From positions 1 to 41,670 of the forward strand of contig JAHJLB010000058.1 of assembly GCA_018822105.1 (NCBI GenBank): a DNA stretch of 41,670 bases, read 5' to 3'. The position numbers were made by a program, and so were the translations under genes. Under the pieces are notes generated by a model. The model was not told where the DNA came from. It did not search any database and was given only the letters and a program-made list of their open reading frames with translations. Origin of the DNA: Pseudomonadota bacterium (GTDB lineage: Bacteria > Desulfobacterota > Desulfovibrionia > Desulfovibrionales > Desulfovibrionaceae). The stretch's first letter is position 1. The number at the start of each line of letters is the position of its first letter. This document shows positions 23,272-31,011 of the stretch, one piece after another.

Positions 23272-25017
23272 ATGTCCAGCCAGTCCAGCTACGAGTTCTA
23301 CGGCCCCGAACTGGCAAAAATGCCCCCCCTGCGCGCCCTCGCCGAGACCCTGATCCTGGACCCCCGCGTGCGCCTGGTCAACGCGGCCGAGGCCTATGCG
23401 CTGGCCCTGGCCCAGCACGACGTGGCCGCGACCGACATGCCCGTGTACCCCCCGGCGGCCAGGCGCCTGGGCCTGCCCGAGGGCGCAAGGGTGCTGAACA
23501 ACTGCCACGGCCGCATCGTGGGCCGCTCGGGCAACGCCCGGCGCTTCTACAACGCCATGCCACTGGCCGAGCAGCAGAAGGTCCTGGGCGACGTGCGCGA
23601 GGCCATGTTCGACCTCCAGAAGCGCCCGCTCATCAAGGCCCACGCCGTCCTCGGCCTGGACCGCGACCTGATGATCCGGGCCACCCTGGTGGCCGGCGAG
23701 GACGACGCGGTGAACGTGTTCAACTGGCTGGCCAACTTCACGCCCTTTGACGAACTGGCCGAGGAGTATGCGCGGAGCCCCAGGCTGCCCATCCAGGACA
23801 TCCTGGTCATCGGCGACAACCTCTGGAGCAACGCCGACCCCTTCTACCACAACCACGGCGGCCCGCAGCTGGCCCTGGTGGACGAGACGGCCAACGTCAT
23901 CTTCAACCTCGGCATGCGCTATTTCGGCGAGCGCAAGAAGGGCACCCTGACCCTGGCCTGGACCTCCGGCATGCGCCTGGGCATGGCCGCCTGCCACGGC
24001 GGCATCAAGGAGATCGACTTCTCCGGCTGCGCGGACGCCTCGGCCAGGGCCGTGGGCAGGCGCAGCGTGGCCTTCTTCGGGCTTTCGGGCACGGGCAAGA
24101 GCTCGCACACCAACAGCGCGGACAACGGCGGCACCCTGCCGGAGGGCTTCAAGAAGGTCGTGCTGCACGACGACGCCTTCCAGATCGACTGCGAGGAGAA
24201 GGTCTGCCGCGTGTGGGAGCCCACGCTGTTCGACAAGACCGACTCCCGGCCCCTGGGCCACGACGACTGGCGCTTCATCATCTCGGTCATGAACCACGGC
24301 CTCATCGAGGTGGACGGCAAGGTGCTGCCCCTGGGCCAGGACCTGCGCAACTCCAACGGCCGCGCCCTGTTCGACCGCGACCTCCTGGGCGCCTACGTGA
24401 ACCGCTGCGGCTTCCCGGACATCATCTGCTGGCTCATGAAGGACTCCTGCCTGCCGCCCTTGATGCGCTTTTCCGAGCCGGCCCTGGCCGTGGCCATGGG
24501 CGCCAGCCTCATGACCCGCCGCAACCGGGCCGAGAACGTGCCCGAGGAGGAGTTGGCCAGGCTGGTCTTCGTGCCCTACGCCAACCCCTTCCGGGTGTAC
24601 GAGCTGTGGCGCGACGTGCAGGCCTTCAACAAGGTCTTCCACCAGGGCGCCGTGGGCTACTGCTTCAATTCCGGCGGGTTCTGGAAGTCCTCGGACCTGG
24701 ACCTGCGCGGCATTCCGCTGGCCACGTCCCTCACCCTCCAGACCGCGCTCCTCCTCGACCAGCTCGAGTGGGAGAACCTGGACCTCCTGCCCGGGGCGCA
24801 GATCCCCACCCGGGGGAGCGTGGAGGCCATCCTGCCCGGCTATTACGACACCTACCACCCGGACAACGTGGAGAACCGCGCGGCCTACCTGGCGACGCTC
24901 AAGAACCGCTTCCGGCAGCGCATGATGTTCCTGCAGTCCAGCGACCTGCACGACAAGCCGGGGCTTTTGCTCTCGCTCATCAATTCCCTGAGCGTCAACG
25001 GCGGCGAGGACGAATAG
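23272..25017 (+). CDS. Phosphoenolpyruvate carboxykinase (ATP)-family protein, divergent
   Basis: This 581-residue protein starts at the ATG at 23272, placed by GGAGG (23259-23263). ATP-type PEPCK interconverts oxaloacetate plus ATP with PEP, CO2 and ADP. Visible landmarks are 'GRIVGRSGNARRF' (equivalent of the substrate-binding GRS-PKD loop), 'AFFGLSGTGKSSHTNS' (kinase-1a P-loop, about 265-280) and 'VVLHDDAFQIDCEEKV' in place of the kinase-2 'GDDEHGW'. 'SGMRLGMAACHGGIKE' lies before the P-loop. The length (normal about 530) and several motif changes show a distinct subgroup, so full carboxykinase activity should not be assumed. It is a single gene with its own promoter and a hairpin after the stop. 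Confidence 0.8.
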   Translation: MSSQSSYEFYGPELAKMPPLRALAETLILDPRVRLVNAAEAYALALAQHDVAATDMPVYPPAARRLGLPEGARVLNNCHGRIVGRSGNARRFYNAMPLAEQQKVLGDVREAMFDLQKRPLIKAHAVLGLDRDLMIRATLVAGEDDAVNVFNWLANFTPFDELAEEYARSPRLPIQDILVIGDNLWSNADPFYHNHGGPQLALVDETANVIFNLGMRYFGERKKGTLTLAWTSGMRLGMAACHGGIKEIDFSGCADASARAVGRRSVAFFGLSGTGKSSHTNSADNGGTLPEGFKKVVLHDDAFQIDCEEKVCRVWEPTLFDKTDSRPLGHDDWRFIISVMNHGLIEVDGKVLPLGQDLRNSNGRALFDRDLLGAYVNRCGFPDIICWLMKDSCLPPLMRFSEPALAVAMGASLMTRRNRAENVPEEELARLVFVPYANPFRVYELWRDVQAFNKVFHQGAVGYCFNSGGFWKSSDLDLRGIPLATSLTLQTALLLDQLEWENLDLLPGAQIPTRGSVEAILPGYYDTYHPDNVENRAAYLATLKNRFRQRMMFLQSSDLHDKPGLLLSLINSLSVNGGEDE

Positions 25018-25044
25018 GCGCAAGCCCCTGTGCCTGTGAACGTC

Positions 25045-25081
25045 AACGGGCGGCCCCTCCGATCTGGAGAGGCCGCCCGTT
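25045..25081. terminator. Bidirectional hairpin between convergent genes
   Basis: The 11-bp perfect stem AACGGGCGGCC / GGCCGCCCGTT, with further CTCC/GGAG pairing in the loop, lies 28 bases after the PEPCK stop and 20 bases beyond the stop of the convergent small gene. There is no T-run on either side. Confidence 0.65.
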
Positions 25082-25100
25082 GGCGTTATGCGGAATAGGG

Positions 25101-25337
25101 CTAGGCCACGGCCACGAGGCAGAGCCCCCGCTTCAGGGCCACCGAAAAGGCGTCATCCTTGCTGACGCAGGCCATGTCGATGGTCACGATGTCGATGGCG
25201 CTGCCGGGGTGGTGTTTTCGGGCGGAAAGCTCCGGAATGAAGGTCCCGTCCTTGGTCAAATAGGCATAGGGCCGAAGCTCCCAGCCATTGTGCAATTCGA
25301 CCTTGCCGGTGTACATCTTCTTGCTCCGTGTCTTCAT
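25101..25337 (-). CDS. Small unknown protein
   Basis: This 78-residue protein starts at the ATG at 25337 behind GGGGGG; an in-frame ATG at 25391 would add 18 residues but has no clear ribosome site. The sequence has a basic N-terminus ('MKTRSKKMYTGKVELHNGWELRPYA'), then 'IDIVTIDMACVSKDDAFSVALKRG', with one Cys. No signal peptide or TM helix stands out. I recognise no domain. The flanking DNA (25338-25600) is AT-rich relative to the window and probably carries divergent promoters for this gene and the methyltransferase. Confidence 0.6.
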   Translation of the reverse strand: MKTRSKKMYTGKVELHNGWELRPYAYLTKDGTFIPELSARKHHPGSAIDIVTIDMACVSKDDAFSVALKRGLCLVAVA

Positions 25338-25601
25338 ACGCCAACCCCCCGATGATTCAGATAATGCATACCAAATGTGGTCCATCGACATGGTCTGTTC
25401 ACGGCTATTTCAAACGTAGCGCAAATCTGCGTCTGGGTCCAGTGGGTTTGCTGAATTTTGCGTAGCGAAGAGAAAAATATTTCGGCGCGGGCAGGAAATC
25501 TGGGGTCTTGCGGAACAGGCGTTCGGCACCGGATGGGGCTTGCCCCCCACGGCCTGCCCACGCTATGCTTATGCCCAAACCCGCCAACCCCTGGAGGCCC
25601 C

Positions 25602-26684
25602 ATGTCCGCTGCCAGCAAGCCGAAGCCCGCCAGCCCCGGAACCCCACGCCCCGACCCGTCTCCCGGGCCGCTCCTGGCCCTGTCCGGAGGCTACTGGCGC
25701 TCCTGCGTCCTGCACGCCGGGGTGGTGCTGGACGTGTTCTCTCCCCTGGCCGAGGCCCCGGCCACGCCGGAGTCCCTGGCTCCAGCCCTTGGCTGCGAGC
25801 CCCGCGCCCTGGGAATGCTCCTGCGCGCCCTGTGCGCCATGGGCCTGCTGGAGCGCACGGGCGCGGCCTACGCCGCCACGGAGCAGGCGCGGCTGTTCCT
25901 GGCGCGCTCAAGCCCGCGCTACGTGGGCCACATCATCCGCCACCACCACCATCTGGTGGATTCCTTCGGCCGCCTGGACGAGTCCGTGCGCTCGGGCCGG
26001 GCCAACCGTTCCGGCGTGGGCGACGGCCCCACGGCCCGGGAGGACTTTCTGCTGGGCATGTTCAACATCGCCATGGGCATCGCCCCGGGCCTGGCCGCGC
26101 AACTCGACGCCCTGCTCGCCGCGGCGGGCCTGCCGGGCATGGCCGGGCGCGCGCGGCTGCTGGACCTGGGGGGCGGGCCCGGCACCTACGCCATCCAGTT
26201 CTGCCTGGCGCATGCCGGCCTTGCGGCCTGCATCTTCGACCTGCCCACCACCCGGCCCTTTGCCGAGGCCACCGTGGCCCGCTTCGGCCTTGCGGAGCGC
26301 GTGCGGTTCCAGCCCGGCGACTACTCCACGGACCGGCTGCCCGGCGGCTTCGACCTGGCCTGGCTGTCGCAGATTCTGCACGGCGAGGCGCCGGGCATGG
26401 CTGCGGACCTGGTGCGCCGGGCCGCCGCGTCGCTCAAGCCCGGCGGGCTGCTGCTCGTGCATGAGTTCCTGCTCAATGATCCCGAAAACGGCGCCCAGGA
26501 CGGCCCGGAGTTTCCGGCCCTGTTTTCCCTGAACATGCTGCTGGGCACCAAGGGCGGGCAGTCCTATTCCTGGGGCGAGGTGCGGGGGATGCTTGAGGCC
26601 GCCGGCCTGACGCGGATCTGCAGGCTGGGCTTCGCCGGGCCGAACGATTCCGGCATTGTCGCCGGAATCGTCCCGCCTGGCTGA
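25602..26684 (+). CDS. SAM-dependent O-methyltransferase (acetylserotonin/plant-type family 2)
   Basis: This 360-residue cytoplasmic enzyme starts at the ATG at 25602 behind GGAGG (25593-25597). It has an N-terminal winged-helix dimerisation domain (about 40-120: 'LGCEPRALGMLLRALCAMGLLER'), then a Rossmann methyltransferase domain with the SAM motif 'RLLDLGGGPGTYAIQFC', 'CIFDLPTTRPFAEATV', 'VRFQPGDYSTDRLPGGFDLAWLSQILHGE' and 'LKPGGLLLVHEFLLND'. This is the class-I family-2 layout used by small-molecule O-methyltransferases and carminomycin-type enzymes. The acceptor is unknown. A Pro-rich N-terminal segment (about 30 residues) is not part of the fold. It is a stand-alone gene. Confidence 0.88.
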   Translation: MSAASKPKPASPGTPRPDPSPGPLLALSGGYWRSCVLHAGVVLDVFSPLAEAPATPESLAPALGCEPRALGMLLRALCAMGLLERTGAAYAATEQARLFLARSSPRYVGHIIRHHHHLVDSFGRLDESVRSGRANRSGVGDGPTAREDFLLGMFNIAMGIAPGLAAQLDALLAAAGLPGMAGRARLLDLGGGPGTYAIQFCLAHAGLAACIFDLPTTRPFAEATVARFGLAERVRFQPGDYSTDRLPGGFDLAWLSQILHGEAPGMAADLVRRAAASLKPGGLLLVHEFLLNDPENGAQDGPEFPALFSLNMLLGTKGGQSYSWGEVRGMLEAAGLTRICRLGFAGPNDSGIVAGIVPPG

Positions 26685-26704
26685 AGAGGAAGGGGGCCGG
26701 GCTG

Positions 26705-27718
26705 CTAGTCGCCAGCGCCCATAAGCGCGTCGAGGACGCTGATGAATGCGCCGGGTCCGGCGTGCACGCCTGCCCTGACCGAGGTCTTGGTGGAGGAGGT
26801 GGTGCTGCTGGTGGAGCTGCCGCCGGGGAAGTCCGTGGTGCTGCCGCTGGTGCGGGTGGAGCCGGAGGAGCCCACGTCCCAGCTCTTGCCGACGCTGGGC
26901 CAGGTGGACTCGCCCAGGGCGCGCACGGTCTCGCGCCGGGTGATGTCCTCCGCGCCCTTGTCGGCCGCAGCGGGCGCCTGCCTGGCCGGCAGGCTCACGG
27001 TCCATTCGCCCCGGCCCACGCGTTGCGCCGGGTAATGGCCGGAGGCGGTGCGGCCGTTCTGGCGCGCGCCGAGGGTGAACCAGCGCACGACATCGCCGGA
27101 GGCGCCTTCAGTGGCGGAGTCCGGCACCACGGAGAAGGACGCCCCGCTTTGGGGATTGCTCCAGGCGGTGGTCTCTCCGGTTCGGCTGCGCTCCAGGGCG
27201 TCCTCCAGCATGTGCTGGTCGCCAGCGGCCATGATGTCCAGGGGGGAGAAGGCCGCGGCCAGGGCCTGCTCCACGTGCCCGGCCGTGGCCCTGGACGGGA
27301 AGCCGCCCACCGGCACAAGGCGCAGGCTCACGGTGGAGGGCGAAAGCACGTAGGCCTCGCCGGTGTCCTCCTGGCTGTTCACGGACATGACGCCCGCGTT
27401 GGCGCCCATCCAGCCGTTCCTGAAGAAGTTTGTGGATTGCGCGCCCTGGTTGATGGCGTTCAGCAGGACCTTGTTGGTCTGGTACTGGCGCTTGATGAGC
27501 ACGTCCTGCTGGCGGTAGCCGTCCTTGCTCAAGGTCAGGATGTGGTCCTGGTTGCGGGCGAGGCTCACCTCGCAGGGGGCGGTGCAGGCGGCCTTGCCGT
27601 CCACCACGACGTTGACCCCGCCGGGATCCGTGGACACGGGGATGGACTGCATGGCGATCTGCGGGGCGCAGGCGGTCAGGGCAAGCAGGCAGAGCAGTGG
27701 TGCGGCGCGTTTGATCAC
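26705..27718 (-). CDS. PEGA-domain lipoprotein with Ser/Thr-rich tail
   Basis: This 337-residue protein starts at the GTG at 27718, chosen for AGGAG five bases upstream. The signal peptide ends with lipobox 'LTAC' (Cys about 17), predicting a lipoprotein. Residues about 25-75 form a PEGA-like beta domain: 'VSTDPGGVNVVVDGKAACTAPCEVSL' and 'HILTLSKDGYRQQDVLI'. The middle section is unrecognised ('FRNGWMGANAGVMSVNSQEDTG', 'AAAFSPLDIMAAGD'). The last 60 residues include a Ser/Thr/Gly-rich stretch ('SSGSTRTSGSTTDFPGGSS') before a short hydrophobic end. PEGA domains are common in surface lipoproteins; a role at the cell surface is inference. A 7-bp inverted repeat lies 17 bases upstream of the start. 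Confidence 0.82.
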   Translation of the reverse strand: MIKRAAPLLCLLALTACAPQIAMQSIPVSTDPGGVNVVVDGKAACTAPCEVSLARNQDHILTLSKDGYRQQDVLIKRQYQTNKVLLNAINQGAQSTNFFRNGWMGANAGVMSVNSQEDTGEAYVLSPSTVSLRLVPVGGFPSRATAGHVEQALAAAFSPLDIMAAGDQHMLEDALERSRTGETTAWSNPQSGASFSVVPDSATEGASGDVVRWFTLGARQNGRTASGHYPAQRVGRGEWTVSLPARQAPAAADKGAEDITRRETVRALGESTWPSVGKSWDVGSSGSTRTSGSTTDFPGGSSTSSTTSSTKTSVRAGVHAGPGAFISVLDALMGAGD

Positions 27719-27734
27719 GAGTACTCCTGTCATG

Positions 27735-27750
27735 CGCGGGAAGTCCCGCG
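27735..27750 (-). promoter_or_regulatory. Inverted repeat in the leader of the PEGA lipoprotein gene
   Basis: CGCGGGA-AG-TCCCGCG is a perfect 7-2-7 inverted repeat just upstream of the AGGAG site. It could be an operator or, with a wider loop, a small leader hairpin limiting translation. Confidence 0.4.
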
Positions 27751-27888
27751 CGGGTGTAATGTATGTGCCGGAAGCATGGCACATAAGCGGATGCGAGGCC
27801 AGGGCATCCGGAAGCTTGCGTCGTGGGATTGGCCCAGGCTATAGCTTCGCCGGGAAGAAATGGCGTGGGTGCCGGCAAGGGGGGCTGC

Positions 27889-28836
27889 ATGGCCAAGGGT
27901 GGAGACAGGCAGGCCGCGCTGCGGGGCCTCGCGGAGAGGATCGCCGCCGTCCTTGAGGACGGGCTGCCGCAGGATGCCGCCACCCTGGACGTGGTGCTGG
28001 CGGCCCTGGGCGAGAGCGCTGCCGCCGCAGCCCTGGCCCGCCTGGCGACGGACCCCGAAACCTCGGAGCACGCGCCCCTGGCCGCGTTGCTGCTCTCGCC
28101 CGGGCCCTGGACCCTGGCCGCGCTGGAGCCCGCGCTGGCGGCGGCGGACCTGGACGGGGCGGGCGCGCGGGAGCTGGCCGAGGCCGTGGCGCGGCATTTT
28201 GCCGCTGGTTCTGGCCGGGTGCTGGCGCTTTTGCCGGACGGTTCAAGGGCCGAGCTTGCGGCCACGGACCAGGGGCTGCGCGCCTTTGTGCGCCGCCTGC
28301 GGCCCGAGGCCACGGCCCCGGCCGAGCTGCGCGGCATTCTGGCCCGGCGCTGCGGGCCGCAGCAGGCCGCGGAGCTGGCGGCGCTTTTGCGCCACAGCCG
28401 CCTGGACTGGACCCGGGAGCGCGTCTTTTTCCTGGCCGCCCTGCTTGAGCGCGCGCGCTCTGGCGGGGGCGGCGCGGCCCCGGACGACCTGCCGGGCCTG
28501 GTGGCCTGGGCCACGGGGTTTCTGGACGTCAGCGGCCTGCCTTTGGAGCCGAGGCCGGCCCTGGCCCGCCGCAGGCAGGCCCTGCAGGTCCAGCTGCGCC
28601 AGGCGGAATTCCTGGAGGAGGCCCTGGCGCGCGGCAGCTACGAGGTCCGCATGTCCCAGGGGATGCGCCTGGGGCACGTGCACGGGCCCGCCGTCCGCGT
28701 GGAGCTGGCGCACCTGGAGCGGGCGGCGGCGCTGGTGCTGGGCCTGACGGGGGAGGCCCTGGACGGGGTGGGCGTGCGCGATCTGGGCTGGGCCGAGGAC
28801 GCCGGGGAGCTCCTGCGGCTCCTGCCGGGGCTTTAG
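27889..28836 (+). CDS. Unknown Ala/Leu-rich helical protein
   Basis: This 315-residue protein is placed at the ATG at 27889 after a G-run; another in-frame ATG at 27823 lacks a ribosome site. It is very rich in Ala, Leu, Arg and Glu and appears all-helical, with repeated patterns such as 'AALARLATDPETSEHAPLAALLLSPGPWTLAALEPALAAADLDGAGARELAEAV'-like amphipathic stretches (quoted here as a style; residues about 60-110). No signal peptide or TM helix is seen and I recognise no domain. A HEAT-like helical repeat is possible but not shown. It is convergent with the membrane protein gene, stops 14 bases apart. Confidence 0.65.
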   Translation: MAKGGDRQAALRGLAERIAAVLEDGLPQDAATLDVVLAALGESAAAAALARLATDPETSEHAPLAALLLSPGPWTLAALEPALAAADLDGAGARELAEAVARHFAAGSGRVLALLPDGSRAELAATDQGLRAFVRRLRPEATAPAELRGILARRCGPQQAAELAALLRHSRLDWTRERVFFLAALLERARSGGGGAAPDDLPGLVAWATGFLDVSGLPLEPRPALARRRQALQVQLRQAEFLEEALARGSYEVRMSQGMRLGHVHGPAVRVELAHLERAAALVLGLTGEALDGVGVRDLGWAEDAGELLRLLPGL

Positions 28837-28850
28837 GGCTAGGCCCGGGC

Positions 28851-29324
28851 TCAGGCCTGCTTGCGCTCGCGCCAGAGCAGCCAGGACAGCCGGGCCAGGA
28901 GCGCGCCGCCCGCGAGGCAGAGCAGGGTCCCCAGCACGATGAGCGCCGGGTCGAAGTCCACGATGTCCAGGTCCGGCATGCGGATGAGGTACACCGCCAC
29001 CCCCACGAACAGGCCCACCAGGATCACCGACAGGCCGTAGCCGCTGCAATGATGGTCCACGCGGGCCTGCAGCGGGGTCCGCCCGTGCGGGTAGAGCTTC
29101 AGAAACGTCAGCAGCGCCTCGCGCTCCTGCAGGACCACGCCGAAAGCCACCAGGATGGTGCTCAGGCCCTGCAGGATCTCCTCCAGGGCGTGCTGGCGCT
29201 CGGGCAGGGCCTGGATGCTGCGCAGGATGTCCCAGGAGCCCTGGGCCATGAGCAGCACGAGCAGGCAGTTCATGGCGAGGATGGGCGTTGGGCCGGCCAG
29301 GCGGGAGAGCAGTCGTTTCGGCAT
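28851..29324 (-). CDS. Three-TM membrane protein of unknown function
   Basis: This 157-residue protein starts at the ATG at 29324 with AAGGA upstream. Hydrophobic segments lie at about 15-32, 50-68, 95-117 and 128-148. The loop 'LKLYPHGRTPLQARVDHHCSGYG' lies between the second and third and is polar with two adjacent His and one Cys. 'QALPERQHALEEILQGLSTILVAFGVVLQEREALL' is a charged helix near the first TM. No family is recognised. It lies after a small secreted protein gene but is separated from it by a hairpin. Confidence 0.7.
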   Translation of the reverse strand: MPKRLLSRLAGPTPILAMNCLLVLLMAQGSWDILRSIQALPERQHALEEILQGLSTILVAFGVVLQEREALLTFLKLYPHGRTPLQARVDHHCSGYGLSVILVGLFVGVAVYLIRMPDLDIVDFDPALIVLGTLLCLAGGALLARLSWLLWRERKQA

Positions 29325-29393
29325 GGGGCGTCCTTGGGGCGGGAGGGTGCCGTAATCTGCCACAGGATGCGGGCGCAGGCAACGCGCAACGCA

Positions 29394-29427
29394 AGACGGC
29401 GCGATTCCGGAGGAAACCGCGCCGTCT
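29394..29427 (-). terminator. Hairpin after the small Lys-rich secreted protein gene
   Basis: A 10-bp perfect stem AGACGGCGCG / CGCGCCGTCT with a 14-base loop lies 24 bases after the stop. Only a weak T-rich sequence (TTGCGTTG) follows on the minus strand. Confidence 0.6.
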
Positions 29428-29450
29428 GAGGAGTGGTGGAGGCCCTGGGG

Positions 29451-29660
29451 CTACTGCCCGGGCTCGGTCCTCTTGTCCTCGGTCTTCTTGGCCTTCTTGC
29501 CCTTCACGGCCTTTTTCTCGGCCTTTTCGGCCTTGACCGGGGCCTTGGCCGGTGCGGCGGCGACGGCCGGGGTGGCCGGGGTGGCGGGCTTGGCGGGCTC
29601 GGAGGCGAAGGCGGGGATGGCCAGGGAAAGCATCAGGGCGGCGAGGATGAGCTTTTTCAT
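29451..29660 (-). CDS. Small secreted Ala/Pro/Lys-rich protein
   Basis: This 69-residue protein has a clear signal peptide ('MKKLILAALMLSLAIPAFA', cleavage before SEPAK). The mature part is a low-complexity tail: Ala-Pro-Thr repeats ('PAKPATPATPAVAAAPAKAP'), then Lys-rich 'EKAEKKAVKGKKAKK'. It will be strongly basic and disordered in the periplasm. The start follows GGAG. It is 69 bases downstream of the other small secreted gene and shares its style of signal peptide, so the two probably form one unit under the sigma54 promoter. Confidence 0.75.
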   Translation of the reverse strand: MKKLILAALMLSLAIPAFASEPAKPATPATPAVAAAPAKAPVKAEKAEKKAVKGKKAKKTEDKRTEPGQ

Positions 29661-29729
29661 GGAAGACTCCTTGGCTGTGCGCAGGTTGGGGTTTGGAAAC
29701 TGCGGAAAACGTTCAGGCCGCTGCCCGGG

Positions 29730-30056
29730 CTAGGGCCTGGGGGCGGTCTGCTTGTCGTGCTTTTCGCGCTTGATGTCCCGGCTCAGGCGGTCGGCCTTCT
29801 TGTTCAGGCGCTTGCGCTCCTGCTTGGTCACCACGCCGTCGGCCTTGGCCTTCTCTTCGGCCTTTTCCAGGTTCGCCTTGCGCTTTTCCAGGCGCGCGGC
29901 CTCCTTCTCGTTGAGGGCGCCGGAGGCCTTGCCCTGCTCGATGCGCTTCTCCATGTTGGCTTCGCGCTTGTCCAGGCCGGGGGTATTGGGGCCCTGGGCC
30001 AGGGCGGGCACGGCCAGGGCGAGCATCAGGGCGGCGGCGGCGAATTTCTTCAGCAT
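29730..30056 (-). CDS. Small secreted charged helical protein
   Basis: This 108-residue protein starts at the ATG at 30056. Its signal peptide ends 'LALAVPALAQ'. The mature chain is a regular charged helical protein: 'IEQGKASGALNEKEAARLEKRKANLEKAEEKAKADGVVTKQERKRLNKKADRLSRDI' in outline (residues about 40-95). The 'G.L...E...L......E..AKADG.VT..ER..L' pattern occurs in a family of small proteobacterial periplasmic proteins I recall only as uncharacterised. The two acidic 'E...L' turns recall an EF-hand-like spacing, but Ca ligands are not evident. Transcription likely starts at the sigma54 site 100 bases upstream. Confidence 0.8.
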   Translation of the reverse strand: MLKKFAAAALMLALAVPALAQGPNTPGLDKREANMEKRIEQGKASGALNEKEAARLEKRKANLEKAEEKAKADGVVTKQERKRLNKKADRLSRDIKREKHDKQTAPRP

Positions 30057-30155
30057 GGGCAGACTCCTCGAAAGTGTCTTTGGGTGTTGCGGGACGGGAA
30101 TCCATTGGGCCAATTGCCGATTCATTTCCTGCGCCTCGTGGCGACGGGTGCAGTG

Positions 30156-30173
30156 AAGCATAGCTCGTGCCAA
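30156..30173 (-). promoter_or_regulatory. Sigma54 promoter
   Basis: The minus strand reads TTGGCACGAGCTATGCTT. The -24 GG and -12 GC are ten bases apart, exactly the sigma54 spacing, and TTGGCACG is a full -24 consensus. It points at the small secreted protein gene 100 bases away. Confidence 0.72.
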
Positions 30174-30301
30174 CATGCAACGAGCCAGAATATATGAATA
30201 TTGTGTATTGGCGTCGCGGGGCGTGGGGCAGGGGAGAGCAAAGATTGCGCAGCAAGCGCAAGAATGCCACACGCTGCCCCCGTCATCCCGGTGCCTGCGG
30301 C

Positions 30302-30335
30302 CCTGCCGCGGCCGGCTCTGGTCGGCCGCGGCAGG
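30302..30335 (-). terminator. Hairpin at the end of the HD-GYP operon
   Basis: A 13-bp perfect stem (30302-30314 with 30323-30335, 8-base loop) lies 14 bases beyond the stop of the secreted protein gene. No T-run follows. Confidence 0.6.
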
Positions 30336-30348
30336 AACGCGGGATTGG

Positions 30349-31011
30349 CTAGTTGCCTGGGCGCAGGCCTGTCTGGAGGTCGAACACCGGGGTGATCCTG
30401 CCCTCGGCGCGCAGCACGTCCTCCAGGTTCCCGGCCACGGGCTGGCCGTTGACGGAGATGCCGCGCAGCTCGGCCATGAGCACCAATCCAGCGGCCACGG
30501 CCTTCTTCAGGCCGGGCACGGTGGAGCTGTGCGCCTTGGTCATGGGGCCGTGGTGGCTGCTGCGCCAGGAGAGCCAGGCCTCGGGGGTGCTGCCGGGCGA
30601 GACGGAGAACACGGAGTGGGTCACCTTGCCCGCGCAGTCCTCCTCCAGGGTCAGGAGGAACTCGCCGCGCGCCCCCGGCTTTTTGGCGGCCAGGGCCTCG
30701 AAGCGCGCCAGTTCGCCGGCCTCGATGAGCCAGGCGGTGTGGCAGTCGCGGGTCTTCTCGTAGGCCAGCAGCGGGCCGTAGATGGCCTTCGGGGTGCCGC
30801 CGTCGGCCGTGAACAGTGCGGCCAGCACGGACTGCGGCGGGGCGAAGGGCACGAGGTTGCCCGTCTTGCGCAGGTCCTGCGCCTGCTGGCTGAGCACGTG
30901 CCTGTTCTCGGGCAGGGCCGGCGTGGGCAGATCGGGCGCGGCCAGGGCGGGCGCGGCCAGGGCGCATAGAAGGAAGAGGGTCGGGAAAAGGCTGGCGGCG
31001 CGGCGGGTCAT
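30349..31011 (-). CDS. Secreted protein of unknown function, third gene of the HD-GYP operon
   Basis: This 220-residue protein starts at the ATG at 31011, whose GGAGG lies within the last codons of the hemerythrin gene; start and stop overlap by four bases. The signal peptide 'LFPTLFLLCALAAPALAA' predicts export. The mature part has 'PENRHVLSQQAQDLRKTGNLVPF', 'YGPLLAYEKTRDCHTAWLIEAGELARFEAL', 'EFLLTLEEDCAGKVTHSVFSVSPGSTPEAWLSW' and a short 'ELRGISVNGQPVAGNLEDVL'. The two Cys may form a disulfide. I recognise no domain. Tight coupling suggests a role with the hemerythrin/HD-GYP pair. Confidence 0.72.
   Translation of the reverse strand: MTRRAASLFPTLFLLCALAAPALAAPDLPTPALPENRHVLSQQAQDLRKTGNLVPFAPPQSVLAALFTADGGTPKAIYGPLLAYEKTRDCHTAWLIEAGELARFEALAAKKPGARGEFLLTLEEDCAGKVTHSVFSVSPGSTPEAWLSWRSSHHGPMTKAHSSTVPGLKKAVAAGLVLMAELRGISVNGQPVAGNLEDVLRAEGRITPVFDLQTGLRPGN

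Larger units (their letters stand above)
30057..30348. other. 292-base gap: sigma54 promoter and operon-end hairpin
   Basis: No gene is seen in this gap. The left half carries the sigma54 promoter of the small secreted protein genes and an AT-rich patch (30185-30215). The right half holds the large hairpin that ends the HD-GYP operon. Confidence 0.6.
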
